Shown one piece after another: positions 27,704-36,944 of a stretch of DNA of 64,000 nucleotides (positions within the stretch are counted from its first letter, which is position 1; each line of letters starts with the position of its first letter). The notes beneath the pieces are model-generated. The model worked only from the letters and a program-made list of their open reading frames with translations, ran no database searches and was not told where the DNA came from. A program made the position numbers and the translations under genes. This DNA comes from Acidovorax sp. sif1233 (GTDB lineage: Bacteria; Pseudomonadota; Gammaproteobacteria; Burkholderiales; Burkholderiaceae_C), in assembly GCF_019218755.1 (NCBI RefSeq), contig NZ_JAHUWZ010000001.1:558001-622000 (forward strand), read 5' to 3'.

Positions 27704-29983
27704 CTACGCCTGTGGCGTGATCCTGGCGGCGCGAATGACTGCCTGGGTGCGGCGCAGGTTTTTCAGCGCCAGTTCCAGGTGTGCTTGGTCCCGCACGGCA
27801 ACGATAAACCGCAGGTCGGTGGTGTCGAGCGCGGCCTCGTCATCCATGTCGACATGGGTGATATCCGCTTCTGAATTTGCCAGTTCCGCGGCCACGCGGG
27901 CCAGGACACCCTTGCCGTTGGTGACGGTGACCACGACCCCTGTTTCAAACATGCGGGTGGGCTCGTCGGACCAGTCCACCGCGATGAAGCGTTCGCTGTC
28001 CTTGTGCTGCAGGCGCTTGGCCACCGTGCAGTGCACGTTGTGGACGACCAGCCCTTCGCCCCGGCCGAGATAGCCGACGATGCTGTCGCCGGGCACGGGC
28101 CTGCAGCAGGTGGCGTATTGCACCGACGCGTTTTCGCTGCCGTCGAGCGTGACGGCCCCCTGAGACAGCGTTTCATGCGAGGTATAGCGCTCGCGGGTCA
28201 TGAGCAGCGCGTCGGGGCGGTGGCCATGCTCGGACATCAGCACCATGAGCCGTTTTGCGACGATGCTGGCAATGCGCTTGCCAAGGCCCAGGTCCGTCAT
28301 CAGTTCGCTGCGGGTGCGGTTGCCGGTGAAGCGCAGCAGCTTCTCCCACATCGGCTGGGTTTCCGCGTCCAGCGGTGGCAGTTGTTCAAGGCCTTCGGCG
28401 CGGATGGCCTGTGTCAGCAGCTTTTCCCCCAGCCCTTCCGATTCGGTCTGCGCCAGGGTTTTCAGATAGTGGCGGATCTTGGAGCGCGCCCGGCCGGTGC
28501 GCACAAAGCCCAGCCAGGCCGGATTGGGGGTGGAGACGGGCGCGGTGATGATTTCCACCACGTCGCCGTTCTTGAGCTCGGTGCGCAGCGGCACCTGCTC
28601 GTTGTTGATCTTGGCGGCGGTGGTGCGGTCGCCCACGTTGCTGTGGATGGCGTAGGCAAAGTCCACCACCGTCGCGCCGCGGGGCAGGGCCATGATCTGG
28701 CTCTTGGGGGTGAACACGTACACGGCGTCGGGGAACAGGTCCACCTTCACGTGGTCCCAGAACTCGGCGGCATCGCGGGTTTCGTTCTGGATGTCGAGCA
28801 GCGATTGCAGCCATTTGGTGCCCAGGCGTTCGGCAGACGTGCCGTCGCCATCCTGTGCCTTGTACAGCCAATGCGCCGCCACGCCGGCCTCGGCGATCAC
28901 GTGCATTTCGTCCGTGCGCATCTGGAACTCGATGTTCACGCCCGAAGGGCCGACAAGGGTGGTGTGCAGCGACTGGTAGCCGTTGAGCTTGGCGATCGCG
29001 ATATGGTCCTTGAACTTGCCGGGCACGGGCTTGTACATCTGGTGCAGCACGCCCAATGCGGTGTAGCAGTCCGTTACCGTGGGCACGATCACCCGGAAGC
29101 CGTAGATGTCCGTGACCTGGGCAAAGCTCAGGTGCTTGAGGTCCATCTTCTGGTAGATGGCGTACAAGGTCTTTTCCCGGCCGGCCAGGCGAACCTTCAT
29201 GCCGATTTTCGAGAAGGCGGTATCCACCTCGGCCTGCACCTTCTGCACCAGGTCGCGCCGGCGGTTGCGCGATTTGTTGACGGCCTTGGACAGCGTGGCA
29301 TACCGCCACGGATGCAGATGCCGGAATGCCAGGTCCTGCAATTCACGGTAGGTCTGGTTGAGCCCCAGGCGGTGGGCGATGGGGGCGTAGATCTCCAGCG
29401 TTTCGGATGAGATGCGGCCCCATTTGCTGCGCGGCATGTCGGACAGCGTGCGCATGTTGTGGGTGCGGTCCGCCAGCTTGATCAGGATGACCCGCACGTC
29501 GCGCGCCATCGCCAGCAGCATCTTGCGGAAGGACTCCGCCTGGTTTTCCTCGCGGGTGTTGAACTGCAGCTTGTCGAGCTTGGTCAGGCCGTCCACCAGC
29601 TCGGCCACGGGGGCCCCAAAGCGGTCGATCAGGTCGGCCTTGGTGACGCCGCAATCTTCCATGGCATCGTGGAGCAGGGCCGCCATCAGCGCCTGTGCAT
29701 CGAGCTTCCAGGTGGCGCACTGGGCCGCCACGGCGATGGGGTGGGTGATGTAGGGCTCGCCGCTGTTGCGCAACTGGCCCAGATGGGCCTCGTCCGCGAA
29801 CCGGTAGGCCTGGCGCACCTGCTCGATGCTGCCGGCGTCCAGGTAGTCCAGGCTGTCCGTCAGCGCGGCAAAGCTGGCCGCAGCGGCATTGGCGGCCGCT
29901 GCGGCTGCCGAAAGGGTGCCCGCCGTTGGCGATTCGCCAAACCGGGGCTGCGTTGCAGAAGGTGAGTTGAGCACCGCGTTCAT
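27704..29983 (-). CDS. spoT: bifunctional (p)ppGpp synthetase/hydrolase (RelA/SpoT family)
   Basis: This is a 759-residue stringent-response enzyme. The hydrolase HD domain has YITHPIAVAAQCATWKLDAQALMAALLHDAMED with an intact HD pair. The synthetase domain has GREKTLYAIYQKMDLKHLSFAQVTDIYGFRVIV and YQSLHTTLVGPSGVNIEFQMRTDEMHVIAEAGVAAHWLYK. The TGS domain (VYVFTPKSQIMALPRGATVVDFAYAIHSNVGDRT) and C-terminal ACT domain follow. Intact HD and synthetase motifs indicate both activities. The order gmk-rpoZ-spoT is standard. Confidence 0.95.
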   Translation of the reverse strand: MNAVLNSPSATQPRFGESPTAGTLSAAAAAANAAAASFAALTDSLDYLDAGSIEQVRQAYRFADEAHLGQLRNSGEPYITHPIAVAAQCATWKLDAQALMAALLHDAMEDCGVTKADLIDRFGAPVAELVDGLTKLDKLQFNTREENQAESFRKMLLAMARDVRVILIKLADRTHNMRTLSDMPRSKWGRISSETLEIYAPIAHRLGLNQTYRELQDLAFRHLHPWRYATLSKAVNKSRNRRRDLVQKVQAEVDTAFSKIGMKVRLAGREKTLYAIYQKMDLKHLSFAQVTDIYGFRVIVPTVTDCYTALGVLHQMYKPVPGKFKDHIAIAKLNGYQSLHTTLVGPSGVNIEFQMRTDEMHVIAEAGVAAHWLYKAQDGDGTSAERLGTKWLQSLLDIQNETRDAAEFWDHVKVDLFPDAVYVFTPKSQIMALPRGATVVDFAYAIHSNVGDRTTAAKINNEQVPLRTELKNGDVVEIITAPVSTPNPAWLGFVRTGRARSKIRHYLKTLAQTESEGLGEKLLTQAIRAEGLEQLPPLDAETQPMWEKLLRFTGNRTRSELMTDLGLGKRIASIVAKRLMVLMSEHGHRPDALLMTRERYTSHETLSQGAVTLDGSENASVQYATCCRPVPGDSIVGYLGRGEGLVVHNVHCTVAKRLQHKDSERFIAVDWSDEPTRMFETGVVVTVTNGKGVLARVAAELANSEADITHVDMDDEAALDTTDLRFIVAVRDQAHLELALKNLRRTQAVIRAARITPQA

Positions 29984-30025
29984 GCCTTAAATGTAGCGCG
30001 GGAGCGCATCAGACGACTTCTGGGC

Positions 30026-30052
30026 AAAAAAAAGCACCGCTGCCGCGGTGCT
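30026..30052 (-). terminator. terminator between rpoZ and spoT
   Basis: AGCACCGC and GCGGTGCT pair around a four-base loop. Read leftward the hairpin is followed by eight T (A run 30026-30033). It should end or reduce the gmk-rpoZ transcript before spoT, so spoT probably has additional control. Confidence 0.8.
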
Positions 30053-30079
30053 CTTTAGGGACTTCGCCCGGGAAAAGGC

Positions 30080-30283
30080 TCAACCAGGAACCTTCTTGAG
30101 CATTTCCAGGCCAACCTTGCCTTCGGCGATTTCGCGCAAGGCAGTCACGGCGGGCTTGTTGCGGCTTTCGATGCGGGGGGCGTGGCCTTGGCTCAGCATG
30201 CGGGCACGGTACGTGGCGGCCAACACGAGCTGGAAGCGGTTGGGGATCTTTTCCAGACAGTCTTCTACGGTGATGCGTGCCAT
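30080..30283 (-). CDS. rpoZ: RNA polymerase omega subunit
   Basis: This is a 67-residue protein with [30 protein letters not shown] and [17 protein letters not shown], diagnostic of omega, which helps assemble the beta' subunit and takes part in the ppGpp site. ATG 30283 has GGAG upstream on the minus strand. It lies 15 bases after gmk. Confidence 0.97.
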   Translation of the reverse strand: MARITVEDCLEKIPNRFQLVLAATYRARMLSQGHAPRIESRNKPAVTALREIAEGKVGLEMLKKVPG

Positions 30284-30298
30284 CGGTTTACTCCGGAT

Positions 30299-30919
30299 TC
30301 AGGTGATATTGAGCGACTGGAAGGTGTCAGCACGGGCGCGGCGCTGGGCGGCGTACTTGAGTCGCTGGGCGTGAACTACGGCTTTCAGGTCGAAAAGCGC
30401 GCGCTCAAACAACTCATTGATTATAACGAAGTCGAATTTGCTGACTTGCGCCATCTCGATGGCCGCGTTCTTGAGGCGGACTTCGATGACATCGGGAGAG
30501 TCTTCGCCCCGCCGTTCCAGGCGCGAGCGCAGTTCTTCCCAGCTGGGAGGCAGGATGAACACCAGGATGGCGTTGGCAAATGCCTGCTTGATCTGCAGGG
30601 CGCCCTGGAAATCGATCTCCAGGATCACGTCCGAGCCCTGGGCAATCCGCTCCTCGATGGCTTTCTTGGAGGTGCCGTAGCGGTTGCCGTGCACATGCGC
30701 CCACTCCACGAAGGCATTGCCCTCCACCATGGCGTCGAATTCAGACTGCGAGGCGAAGTAATAGTCGCGGCCGTGTTTTTCCTGGCCGCGTGGCGCGCGG
30801 GTGGTGTGGGAGATGGACAGGTGGACGTGGGAGTCCAGCTCCAGCAGGGCCTTGACGAGGCTGGATTTGCCAGCCCCGCTGGGGGCTGCAACTACGATGA
30901 GATTTCCGGGGTAGTCCAT
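30299..30919 (-). CDS. gmk: guanylate kinase
   Basis: This 206-residue enzyme converts GMP to GDP. It has P-loop [43 protein letters not shown], the substrate region [15 protein letters not shown] and [15 protein letters not shown]. It precedes rpoZ and spoT, so purine nucleotide supply and stringent control are encoded together. Confidence 0.97.
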   Translation of the reverse strand: MDYPGNLIVVAAPSGAGKSSLVKALLELDSHVHLSISHTTRAPRGQEKHGRDYYFASQSEFDAMVEGNAFVEWAHVHGNRYGTSKKAIEERIAQGSDVILEIDFQGALQIKQAFANAILVFILPPSWEELRSRLERRGEDSPDVIEVRLKNAAIEMAQVSKFDFVIINELFERALFDLKAVVHAQRLKYAAQRRARADTFQSLNIT

Positions 30920-30937
30920 AGTTGATGTGCGCTGCGC

Positions 30938-30959
30938 GCTATCAAAAAATGAGTATTAC
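30938..30959. repeat. half copy of the family A repeat
   Basis: GCTATCAAAAAATGAGTATT is almost identical to the complement of 34810-34831 (GCTATCAATAAATGAGTATT), so it is one flank of the family A element without the AGCGCTT palindrome. It overlaps the end of the yicC gene by a few bases. Confidence 0.5.
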
Positions 30960-31873
30960 TCGATATTTTGCACTTGCTCGCGCATCTGCTCGATCAGCAC
31001 TTTCATGTCCACGCTGATGCGTGTGAGGTCAAGCGCGGCAGACTTGGAGCCCAGCGTATTGGCCTCGCGGTGCAGTTCCTGGATCAGGAAGTCCAGCCGC
31101 TTGCCCACTTCGCCGCCCTTCTTGAGCAGGCGTTCGATTTCGTCCAGGTGGGAGTCCAGCCGGGTGATTTCCTCGGCCACGTCGATACGGATGGCAAAGG
31201 CGGTGGCTTCTGTCAGGGCGCGGTCGCGGGCGGCCTCGGGCAGGGTGGCGCCATCGGTCAGGGCCATGGCCTCCTTCCAGCGCTCCATGAAGCGCAGCCG
31301 CTGCTGCTCGACCAACAGGGGCACCATGGGGACGGCCTGTTCCGCCAGGGCGCGCAGCTGCTTGACCCTGTCCAGAAGCATGGTGGCCAGCCGCTTGCCC
31401 TCCCGCTCGCGGGCGGCCATGAGCGCGGTCAGCGCTTCTTCCGCGAGGGCGGGCACGGCTTCGCTCCAGTCCTCGGAGCCCGACGGGGCGTTGGCGCACA
31501 GGCGCAGGGCATCGGCCACCGTGAGGGGGGCGGCGGTGGGCAGCCATGCCTTGACGGAGTCCTGCAGCGAGTTGAGCCGCTGCAGCAGCCGCGCGGGCGG
31601 ATCCTGCAGGGTGTTGCTTTCCTCGTTCTCCAGGGCGGCCCGGACCTCGACCTTGCCGCGCTTGAGCCGGGCGGTCAGCAGGCTGCGCAGCGCGGGCTCC
31701 ATGGCGCGCAGCTCATCGGGCAGGCGGAACGACAGGTCCAGGAAGCGGCTGTTGACCGACCGGATTTCCAGCCCCAGCCTGCGCGATTGGGACGCGCGGG
31801 CCTCGGTTTCTGCGCCAGTGGCGGACGCGCCGTGCTGTGCGCTGGCGTATCCGGTCATGCTGTAAACTGGCAT
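30956..31873 (-). CDS. YicC/YloC-type endoribonuclease
   Basis: This is a 305-residue protein. It has the N-terminus MTGYASAQHG, LEIRSVNSRFLDLSFRLPDELRAMEPALRSLLTARLKRGKVEVR and the C-terminal block RLDSHLDEIERLLKKGGEVGKRLDFLIQELHREANTLGSKSAALDLTRISVDMKVLIEQMREQVQNIE, all family hallmarks. In E. coli YicC is an RNase active on some small RNAs. It precedes gmk in the same direction. Confidence 0.93.
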   Translation of the reverse strand: MPVYSMTGYASAQHGASATGAETEARASQSRRLGLEIRSVNSRFLDLSFRLPDELRAMEPALRSLLTARLKRGKVEVRAALENEESNTLQDPPARLLQRLNSLQDSVKAWLPTAAPLTVADALRLCANAPSGSEDWSEAVPALAEEALTALMAAREREGKRLATMLLDRVKQLRALAEQAVPMVPLLVEQQRLRFMERWKEAMALTDGATLPEAARDRALTEATAFAIRIDVAEEITRLDSHLDEIERLLKKGGEVGKRLDFLIQELHREANTLGSKSAALDLTRISVDMKVLIEQMREQVQNIE

Positions 31874-31948
31874 TGGACTTTTTGATGGTTGCTTGCGATC
31901 CGGCGATTATCCGGGTTCCGCTCTACCCCCGAGTCATCTTCGCAAAAT

Positions 31949-32965
31949 ATGTCAAAAATCAAGCCGGCTCCCTTGCCGCCCGACACCGCCATTGGTGGAT
32001 ACCGCGTGGTTCGCAGGGTGTCCTCCGGGGGCTTTGGCGTGGTCTACCTCGCCACGGACAGCGAAGGACAGCAGGTCGCCATCAAGGAATACCTTCCGTC
32101 GTCCCTGGCGACGCGCGCGCCTGGCGAGTTGCTGCCCAAGGTGCCGTCGGAGAAGCTCTCGCTCTACCGCCTGGGGCTCAAGAGCTTTTTTGAAGAAGGG
32201 CGCTCGCTGGCCCAGATCTCGCACGCCTCCGTGGTGAGCGTGCTCAATTTCTTTCGCGAGAACGAAACCGTCTACATGGTGATGAACTACCTGGAGGGCG
32301 CGACCCTGCAGGACTTCATCATCACCGCGCGTGACCTCAAGACGCAGAAGGTGTTCCGCGAGTCGACCATCCGCTCTCTGTTCGACGAGGTGCTGCGCGG
32401 CCTGCGCATCGTGCACCAGCACAAGATGCTGCACCTCGACATCAAGCCGGCCAACATTTTCATCACCGACGACAACAAGGCCGTGATGATCGACTTCGGC
32501 GCCGCGCGCGAGGTGCTGTCCAAGGAGGGCAACTTCATCCGCCCCATGTACACGCCCGGCTTTGCCGCGCCCGAGATGTACCGGCGCGACTCGTCCATGG
32601 GCCCGTGGACCGACATCTATGCCATCGGTGCCTGCATCTACGCCTGCATGCAGGGCTTTCCACCCAACGAGGCGCCCCAGCGCATCGAAAAAGACCGCCT
32701 GTCGCTGGCGCTGACCAAGCTGCGCGGCGTGTACTCCGACAACCTCATCGAGGTGGTGGAGTGGTGCATGGCGCTGGACCCGCTGTCGCGCCCGCAGTCG
32801 GTGTTCGCGCTGCAAAAGGAGCTCAGCCGCGAGGGCGAGCGCCGCTACACCAAGCTCACGGTGGCCGAGAAGATGCGCCTGCAGCTGGACACCCTGGTGT
32901 CCGACACCAAGAAGAACGTGCAAAAGGTGGGTGAAGCCACCGGTATCGGAGCCAAACCCAAATGA
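31949..32965 (+). CDS. serine/threonine protein kinase
   Basis: This is a 338-residue Hanks-type kinase. It has Gly loop SSGGFGVVY (25-33), Lys46 in VAIKEYLP, catalytic loop HLDIKPAN (162-169, Asp164), DFG (182-184) and TPGFAAPEMY. The catalytic loop has Leu before Asp in place of Arg, so it is a non-RD kinase and may not need activation-loop phosphorylation. No membrane segment is visible. The C-terminus is a short Lys-rich helix. ATG 31949 is chosen over an upstream in-frame start. The PP2C gene follows, a kinase/phosphatase pair. Confidence 0.93.
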   Translation: MSKIKPAPLPPDTAIGGYRVVRRVSSGGFGVVYLATDSEGQQVAIKEYLPSSLATRAPGELLPKVPSEKLSLYRLGLKSFFEEGRSLAQISHASVVSVLNFFRENETVYMVMNYLEGATLQDFIITARDLKTQKVFRESTIRSLFDEVLRGLRIVHQHKMLHLDIKPANIFITDDNKAVMIDFGAAREVLSKEGNFIRPMYTPGFAAPEMYRRDSSMGPWTDIYAIGACIYACMQGFPPNEAPQRIEKDRLSLALTKLRGVYSDNLIEVVEWCMALDPLSRPQSVFALQKELSREGERRYTKLTVAEKMRLQLDTLVSDTKKNVQKVGEATGIGAKPK

Positions 32966-33047
32966 AAACGACCCACGCGAAGCGGGTTGGGGCGGGGCGC
33001 CTGTTCATTAACGATGCCGTGGTGCATCCTTGTTTGCGTGGGTCACT

Positions 33048-33950
33048 ATGAAGTTCTCGGTTTTCCAGATCAGCCGCCGTGGCGGCCGCGAGAAGAACGA
33101 AGACCGCATGGGCTATTGCTACACGCGCGAATCGGGCCTGTTCGTGCTGGCCGACGGCATGGGCGGCCACCCCGAAGGTGAAGTGGCCGCGCAGATCGCG
33201 CTGCAGACCATCTCGGCGCTGTTCCAGCGCCAGGCCAAGCCCCAGCTCAAGGACGTGCAGGAATTTCTTTCGGGCGCACTGCTGGCCGCGCACCACCAGA
33301 TCCTGCGCTATGCCACCGACAAGGGCATGCTCGACACGCCCCGCACCACGCTGGTGGCGGCCGTGCTGCAGGCTGGCACGGCCACCTGGATCCACTGCGG
33401 CGATTCGCGCCTGTACATGGTGCGCGACGGCGACCTGCTCACCCGCACGCGCGACCATTCGTACATGGAGCTGCGCAATTCGCCCCCGCCGGGGCTCGAG
33501 CGCATCAACCGCAATGTGCTGTTCACCTGCCTGGGCTCGCCGACCAAACCCATCTACGACATCACGGGCCCGGTGTATCTGGAGCAGGGCGACCGCATCC
33601 TGCTGTGCTCGGACGGCCTGTGGGGCACGCTCAGCGACGAGGAAATCGCCAAGCAGCTCGCCCGCAATGCGGTGTCGCACGCGGTGCCCGAGCTGGTGGA
33701 GGATGCCCTGCGCAAGGCGGGCGACAGCAGCGACAACGTCACGGTGGTGGCGATGGAATGGGAAACCCCCGACGCGTTCGAGTCCACCCAGGGCGTCTCG
33801 ACAGACAGCATCAGCGACGACGTGTTTGCGTCCACCATCCAGGCGGGCCCGCTCGACGGGCTGGTGGATGACCTGGACGACGCGGCCATTGAGCGGTCCA
33901 TCGCCGAAATCAACGAAGCCATACGCCGCTCTGCCGCCCGCAAGGCGTGA
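33048..33950 (+). CDS. PP2C-family protein serine/threonine phosphatase
   Basis: This is a 300-residue phosphatase. It has metal ligands in KNEDRMG (17-22) and LADGMGGHPEGE (35-44), IHCGDSRLYMVRDG, LLCSDGLWGTLSDEE and SSDNVTVVAMEW. A C-terminal acidic extension (DDLDDAAIERSIAEINEAIRRS) lies outside the core. ATG 33048 is chosen; the kinase gene ends 82 bases before. It is expected to reverse the action of the neighbouring kinase. That pairing is inferred from position. Confidence 0.93.
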   Translation: MKFSVFQISRRGGREKNEDRMGYCYTRESGLFVLADGMGGHPEGEVAAQIALQTISALFQRQAKPQLKDVQEFLSGALLAAHHQILRYATDKGMLDTPRTTLVAAVLQAGTATWIHCGDSRLYMVRDGDLLTRTRDHSYMELRNSPPPGLERINRNVLFTCLGSPTKPIYDITGPVYLEQGDRILLCSDGLWGTLSDEEIAKQLARNAVSHAVPELVEDALRKAGDSSDNVTVVAMEWETPDAFESTQGVSTDSISDDVFASTIQAGPLDGLVDDLDDAAIERSIAEINEAIRRSAARKA

Positions 33951-34071
33951 GTTCCCGGCCGGCCAGGCGCCGATGGATCTGGCGGCCTGAGTTTTTGGGG
34001 CGCGGGAGTGTGTCCCTGCACGCAGGTCCTTCACTCATCCGCCTTGTGTTTTTTTACGAGCCACCCACACC

Positions 34072-34806
34072 ATGACACCCTTTGTCCGTACCGGCGGCCG
34101 CGCCGCCGACCAGTTGCGCACCGTGCGCATCACCCGCCACTACACCATGCATGCCGAGGGCTCGGTGCTCATCGAATTTGGCAACACCAAGGTGCTGTGC
34201 ACCGCGTCGGTGGAGGAGCGGGTGCCGCCCCACAAGCGGGGCAGCGGAGAGGGCTGGGTGACGGCCGAGTACGGCATGCTGCCGCGCGCCACCCACACCC
34301 GCAACGACCGCGAGGCCGCGCGGGGCAAGCAAAATGGCCGCACGCAGGAGATCCAGCGTCTCATCGGCCGCTCGCTGCGCGCCGTGTTCGACCTGAAGCT
34401 GCTGGGAGAGCGCACTCTCCAGCTCGACTGCGACGTGATCCAGGCCGACGGCGGCACGCGCACCGCGGCCATCACCGGCGCCTGGGTGGCGGCGCAGGAC
34501 GCGGTCAACCAGCTGCTTGCCAGCGGCAAGATCGCCCAGTCGCCGCTGGTGCAGCCCGTGGCCGCCATTTCGGTGGGCATGGTTCAGGGCACGCCGCTGC
34601 TCGACCTGGAGTACGTCGAAGACGTGGACTGCGACACCGACATGAACATCGTGATGACCGGCGCTGGCCATTTCGTGGAAGTGCAGGGCACGGCCGAGGG
34701 CGCGGCCTTTACCCGCGCGGAGATGGACCAGCTGCTGGCGCTGGCGGAAAAGGGCATTGCAGAGCTGGTGCAGCTGCAGCAGCGGTCGCTTCTGGAAACC
34801 CCATGA
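34072..34806 (+). CDS. rph: ribonuclease PH
   Basis: This 244-residue phosphorolytic 3' exoribonuclease trims tRNA 3' ends. It has [106 protein letters not shown] and [24 protein letters not shown]. It is full length. It is followed by rdgB. Confidence 0.97.
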   Translation: MTPFVRTGGRAADQLRTVRITRHYTMHAEGSVLIEFGNTKVLCTASVEERVPPHKRGSGEGWVTAEYGMLPRATHTRNDREAARGKQNGRTQEIQRLIGRSLRAVFDLKLLGERTLQLDCDVIQADGGTRTAAITGAWVAAQDAVNQLLASGKIAQSPLVQPVAAISVGMVQGTPLLDLEYVEDVDCDTDMNIVMTGAGHFVEVQGTAEGAAFTRAEMDQLLALAEKGIAELVQLQQRSLLETP

Positions 34807-34814
34807 CAGGAATA

Positions 34815-34869
34815 CTCATTTATTGATAGCTGCTAGCGCTTGATGGATAAGCGCCAGAGGCCATTTTGA
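34815..34869. repeat. family A dispersed repeat (best-preserved copy)
   Basis: It reads ATTGATAGCTGCTAGCGCTT, a short spacer GATGGAT, then AAGCGCCAGAGGCCATTTTG. The stem is AGCGCTT/AAGCGC. It fills the 66-base gap between rph and rdgB and ends 3 bases before the rdgB start, so it takes the place of a normal ribosome binding site for rdgB. Confidence 0.6.
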
Positions 34870-34872
34870 CCT

Positions 34873-35475
34873 ATGAAAATTGTCCTTGCATCCAACAACC
34901 GCGGCAAGCTGGCGGAGCTGCAGGCCATGTTCGAGCCGCTGGGCGTGGAACTGGTGCGCCAGGCCGACCTCGGCGTGGGCGAGGCCGAAGAGCCTTTTCG
35001 CACCTTTGTCGAGAACGCCCTGGCCAAGGCCCGCTTCGCCTCGGCACACACGGGCCTGCCTGCATTGGCGGACGACGCCGGCATGTGTGTGGACGCCTTT
35101 GGCGGCCTGCCGGGCGTCGATACCGCCTACTACTGCACCCAGTTCGGCTACGAGAAGAGTGACGACAACAATGTGCGGGCCCTGCTGGAGCAACTGCAGG
35201 GCGTGGCCAACCGCCGCGCGGCGATGGTCAGCTCCCTGGTCGCCGTGCGCAGCCCGCAGGACCCGGAGCCGCTGATTGCGGTGGGCCGCGTGGTGGGCGA
35301 GATCACCACGGCCCCCCGGGGGAGCAACGGTTTTGGCTTCGACCCCGTGATGTTCATCCCTGAATTCGGCAAGACCTTCGCCGAGTTGCCCGTGGAGGTG
35401 AAGAACGCCCACAGCCACCGGGGCCGTTCTGCCGCGCAGATGCTGGCGCTGATGCGCGAGCGCTGGCTGGCATGA
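34873..35475 (+). CDS. rdgB: XTP/dITP pyrophosphatase
   Basis: This 200-residue enzyme removes deaminated purine nucleotides from the pool. It has N-terminal KIVLASNNRGKLAELQAMF, TFVENALAKARFASAHTGLPALADDAGMCVDAFGGLPGVDTA and GSNGFGFDPVMFIPEFGKTFAEL. There is no clear Shine-Dalgarno; the sequence before ATG is the family A repeat. Confidence 0.96.
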   Translation: MKIVLASNNRGKLAELQAMFEPLGVELVRQADLGVGEAEEPFRTFVENALAKARFASAHTGLPALADDAGMCVDAFGGLPGVDTAYYCTQFGYEKSDDNNVRALLEQLQGVANRRAAMVSSLVAVRSPQDPEPLIAVGRVVGEITTAPRGSNGFGFDPVMFIPEFGKTFAELPVEVKNAHSHRGRSAAQMLALMRERWLA

Positions 35476-35479
35476 AGTT

Positions 35480-35576
35480 CCCCCTGAGTCGCCTCGCGCC
35501 TTCCCCCCAAAGGGGGACACCGCCAGCGCACGCAAGTGAAACGCAGCTGCGCCGCCTGGGAGGCCCTTGCGCGGCG
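35480..35576. repeat. family B GC-rich dispersed repeat
   Basis: It starts CCCCCTGAGTCGCC, has the CTTCCCCCC...AAAGGGGGAC stem, and ends GGCCCTTGCGCGG, the same order as the copy at 6088-6185 on the other strand. It lies between rdgB and hemW. Confidence 0.55.
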
Positions 35577-35647
35577 GTCGTCCGCGCGACAGCTCCCGCT
35601 GCAGGCGGGTACTGCGGCGCGAGCGCTATGAACCTTTGAGGCTTGCA

Positions 35648-36901
35648 ATGGCTATTCCCATCATTCCTGCTGCTGCTGATGCGCCCGCCGTGGTGCGCGA
35701 CATCCAGCACTACATGCGGCCCGGCCTGCTGCAATTGCCAAGCCTGCCTCCACTGTCCTTGTATGTGCACCTGCCCTGGTGCCTGAAGAAATGCCCGTAC
35801 TGCGACTTCAACTCGCATGAGTACCGCGAGGCCGCCGGTGATCCGGGAGGGGGCGGTTTGCCCGAGCAACGCTACATCGACGCGTTGATGGCCGACCTGG
35901 AGGCGGCGCTGCCGCTGATCTGGGGCCGCACGGTGCACAGCATCTTCATCGGCGGGGGCACGCCCAGCCTGTTCTCGCCCGCAGCCATTGACCGGCTGAT
36001 CGGCGACATCCGCGCCCGCCTGCGGCTGGAGGCCGATTGCGAGATCACCCTCGAGGCCAACCCCGGCACCTTCGAAAAAGACCGCTTCCGAGCGTTCCGT
36101 GCAGCGGGCGTCACGCGCCTGTCGGTGGGGGTGCAGAGTTTCAACGACCGGCACCTCCAGGCCCTGGGCCGGGTGCATGACCGCGCCCAGGCCCTGGCGG
36201 CGGTGGGGGAGGCTGCCCAGGCCTTCGACACGTTCAACCTCGACATCATGTACGCGCTGCCGGGGCAAACGCTGGAAGAGCTGGAGCAGGACATGCAGAC
36301 GGCGCTGGCCCTGAAACCGCCGCACATCTCCATCTACCACCTGACCATCGAGCCCAACACCTACTTCGCGAAGTTTCCGCCGGCCGTGCCCGAGGATGAC
36401 CAGGCCTATGCGATGCTGGACCGCATCACGGAGATGACCGGGCAGGCGGGCCTGGGGCGCTATGAAATCTCGGCCTACGCCCGGGCGGGGCACCAATGTT
36501 TTCACAACACCAACTACTGGCAGTTCGGCGACTATCTGGGCATTGGCGCGGGCGCGCACAGCAAGCTGAGCTTTGCGCACCGCGTGGTGCGCCAGGTGCG
36601 CTTTCGCGATCCGGGCCGCTATATGGACAACGCCCTGGCCGGCCGCGCCGTGGCCCAGGATGACGAGGTGCGCCGCGCCGACCTGCCGTTCGAATTCATG
36701 CTCAATGCCTTGCGGCTGCGCGAGGGCTTTGCGCTGCAGGACTTCATGGCCCGCACCGGCCTGCCCGTCACCGCCATCGCCAAAGGCCTGGAGGCGGCCG
36801 AGCGCAAGGGCTTGATCGAACGCGACATGGCCCGCGTGCGCCCGACGGAGCGGGGCTTTGATTTCCTGAGCGACCTGCAGGAACTCTTTCTGGCCGACTG
36901 A
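35648..36901 (+). CDS. hemW: HemW, heme-binding radical-SAM protein
   Basis: This is a 417-residue protein. The [4Fe-4S] motif is HLPWCLKKCPYCDFNSH (C-x3-C-x2-C), with the CDFNS residues that mark HemW rather than HemN. IFIGGGTPSLFSPAAI, EITLEANPGTFEKDRF, GVTRLSVGVQSFN and the C-terminal FEFMLNALRLREGF are as in the family. HemW is now viewed as a heme chaperone rather than a coproporphyrinogen dehydrogenase. ATG 35648 is chosen, which leaves a 30-residue N-terminal extension before the core. Confidence 0.95.
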   Translation: MAIPIIPAAADAPAVVRDIQHYMRPGLLQLPSLPPLSLYVHLPWCLKKCPYCDFNSHEYREAAGDPGGGGLPEQRYIDALMADLEAALPLIWGRTVHSIFIGGGTPSLFSPAAIDRLIGDIRARLRLEADCEITLEANPGTFEKDRFRAFRAAGVTRLSVGVQSFNDRHLQALGRVHDRAQALAAVGEAAQAFDTFNLDIMYALPGQTLEELEQDMQTALALKPPHISIYHLTIEPNTYFAKFPPAVPEDDQAYAMLDRITEMTGQAGLGRYEISAYARAGHQCFHNTNYWQFGDYLGIGAGAHSKLSFAHRVVRQVRFRDPGRYMDNALAGRAVAQDDEVRRADLPFEFMLNALRLREGFALQDFMARTGLPVTAIAKGLEAAERKGLIERDMARVRPTERGFDFLSDLQELFLAD

Positions 36902-36944
36902 AGGATCGCGGGCGCCCGCCGCGTGCCCGGTGTCGCGGGCCGGA

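Noticed and set aside
28004-29410. Plus-strand frame of 468 codons
   Set aside because: Opposite the stringent-response gene; His/Val/Gly-rich shadow translation.
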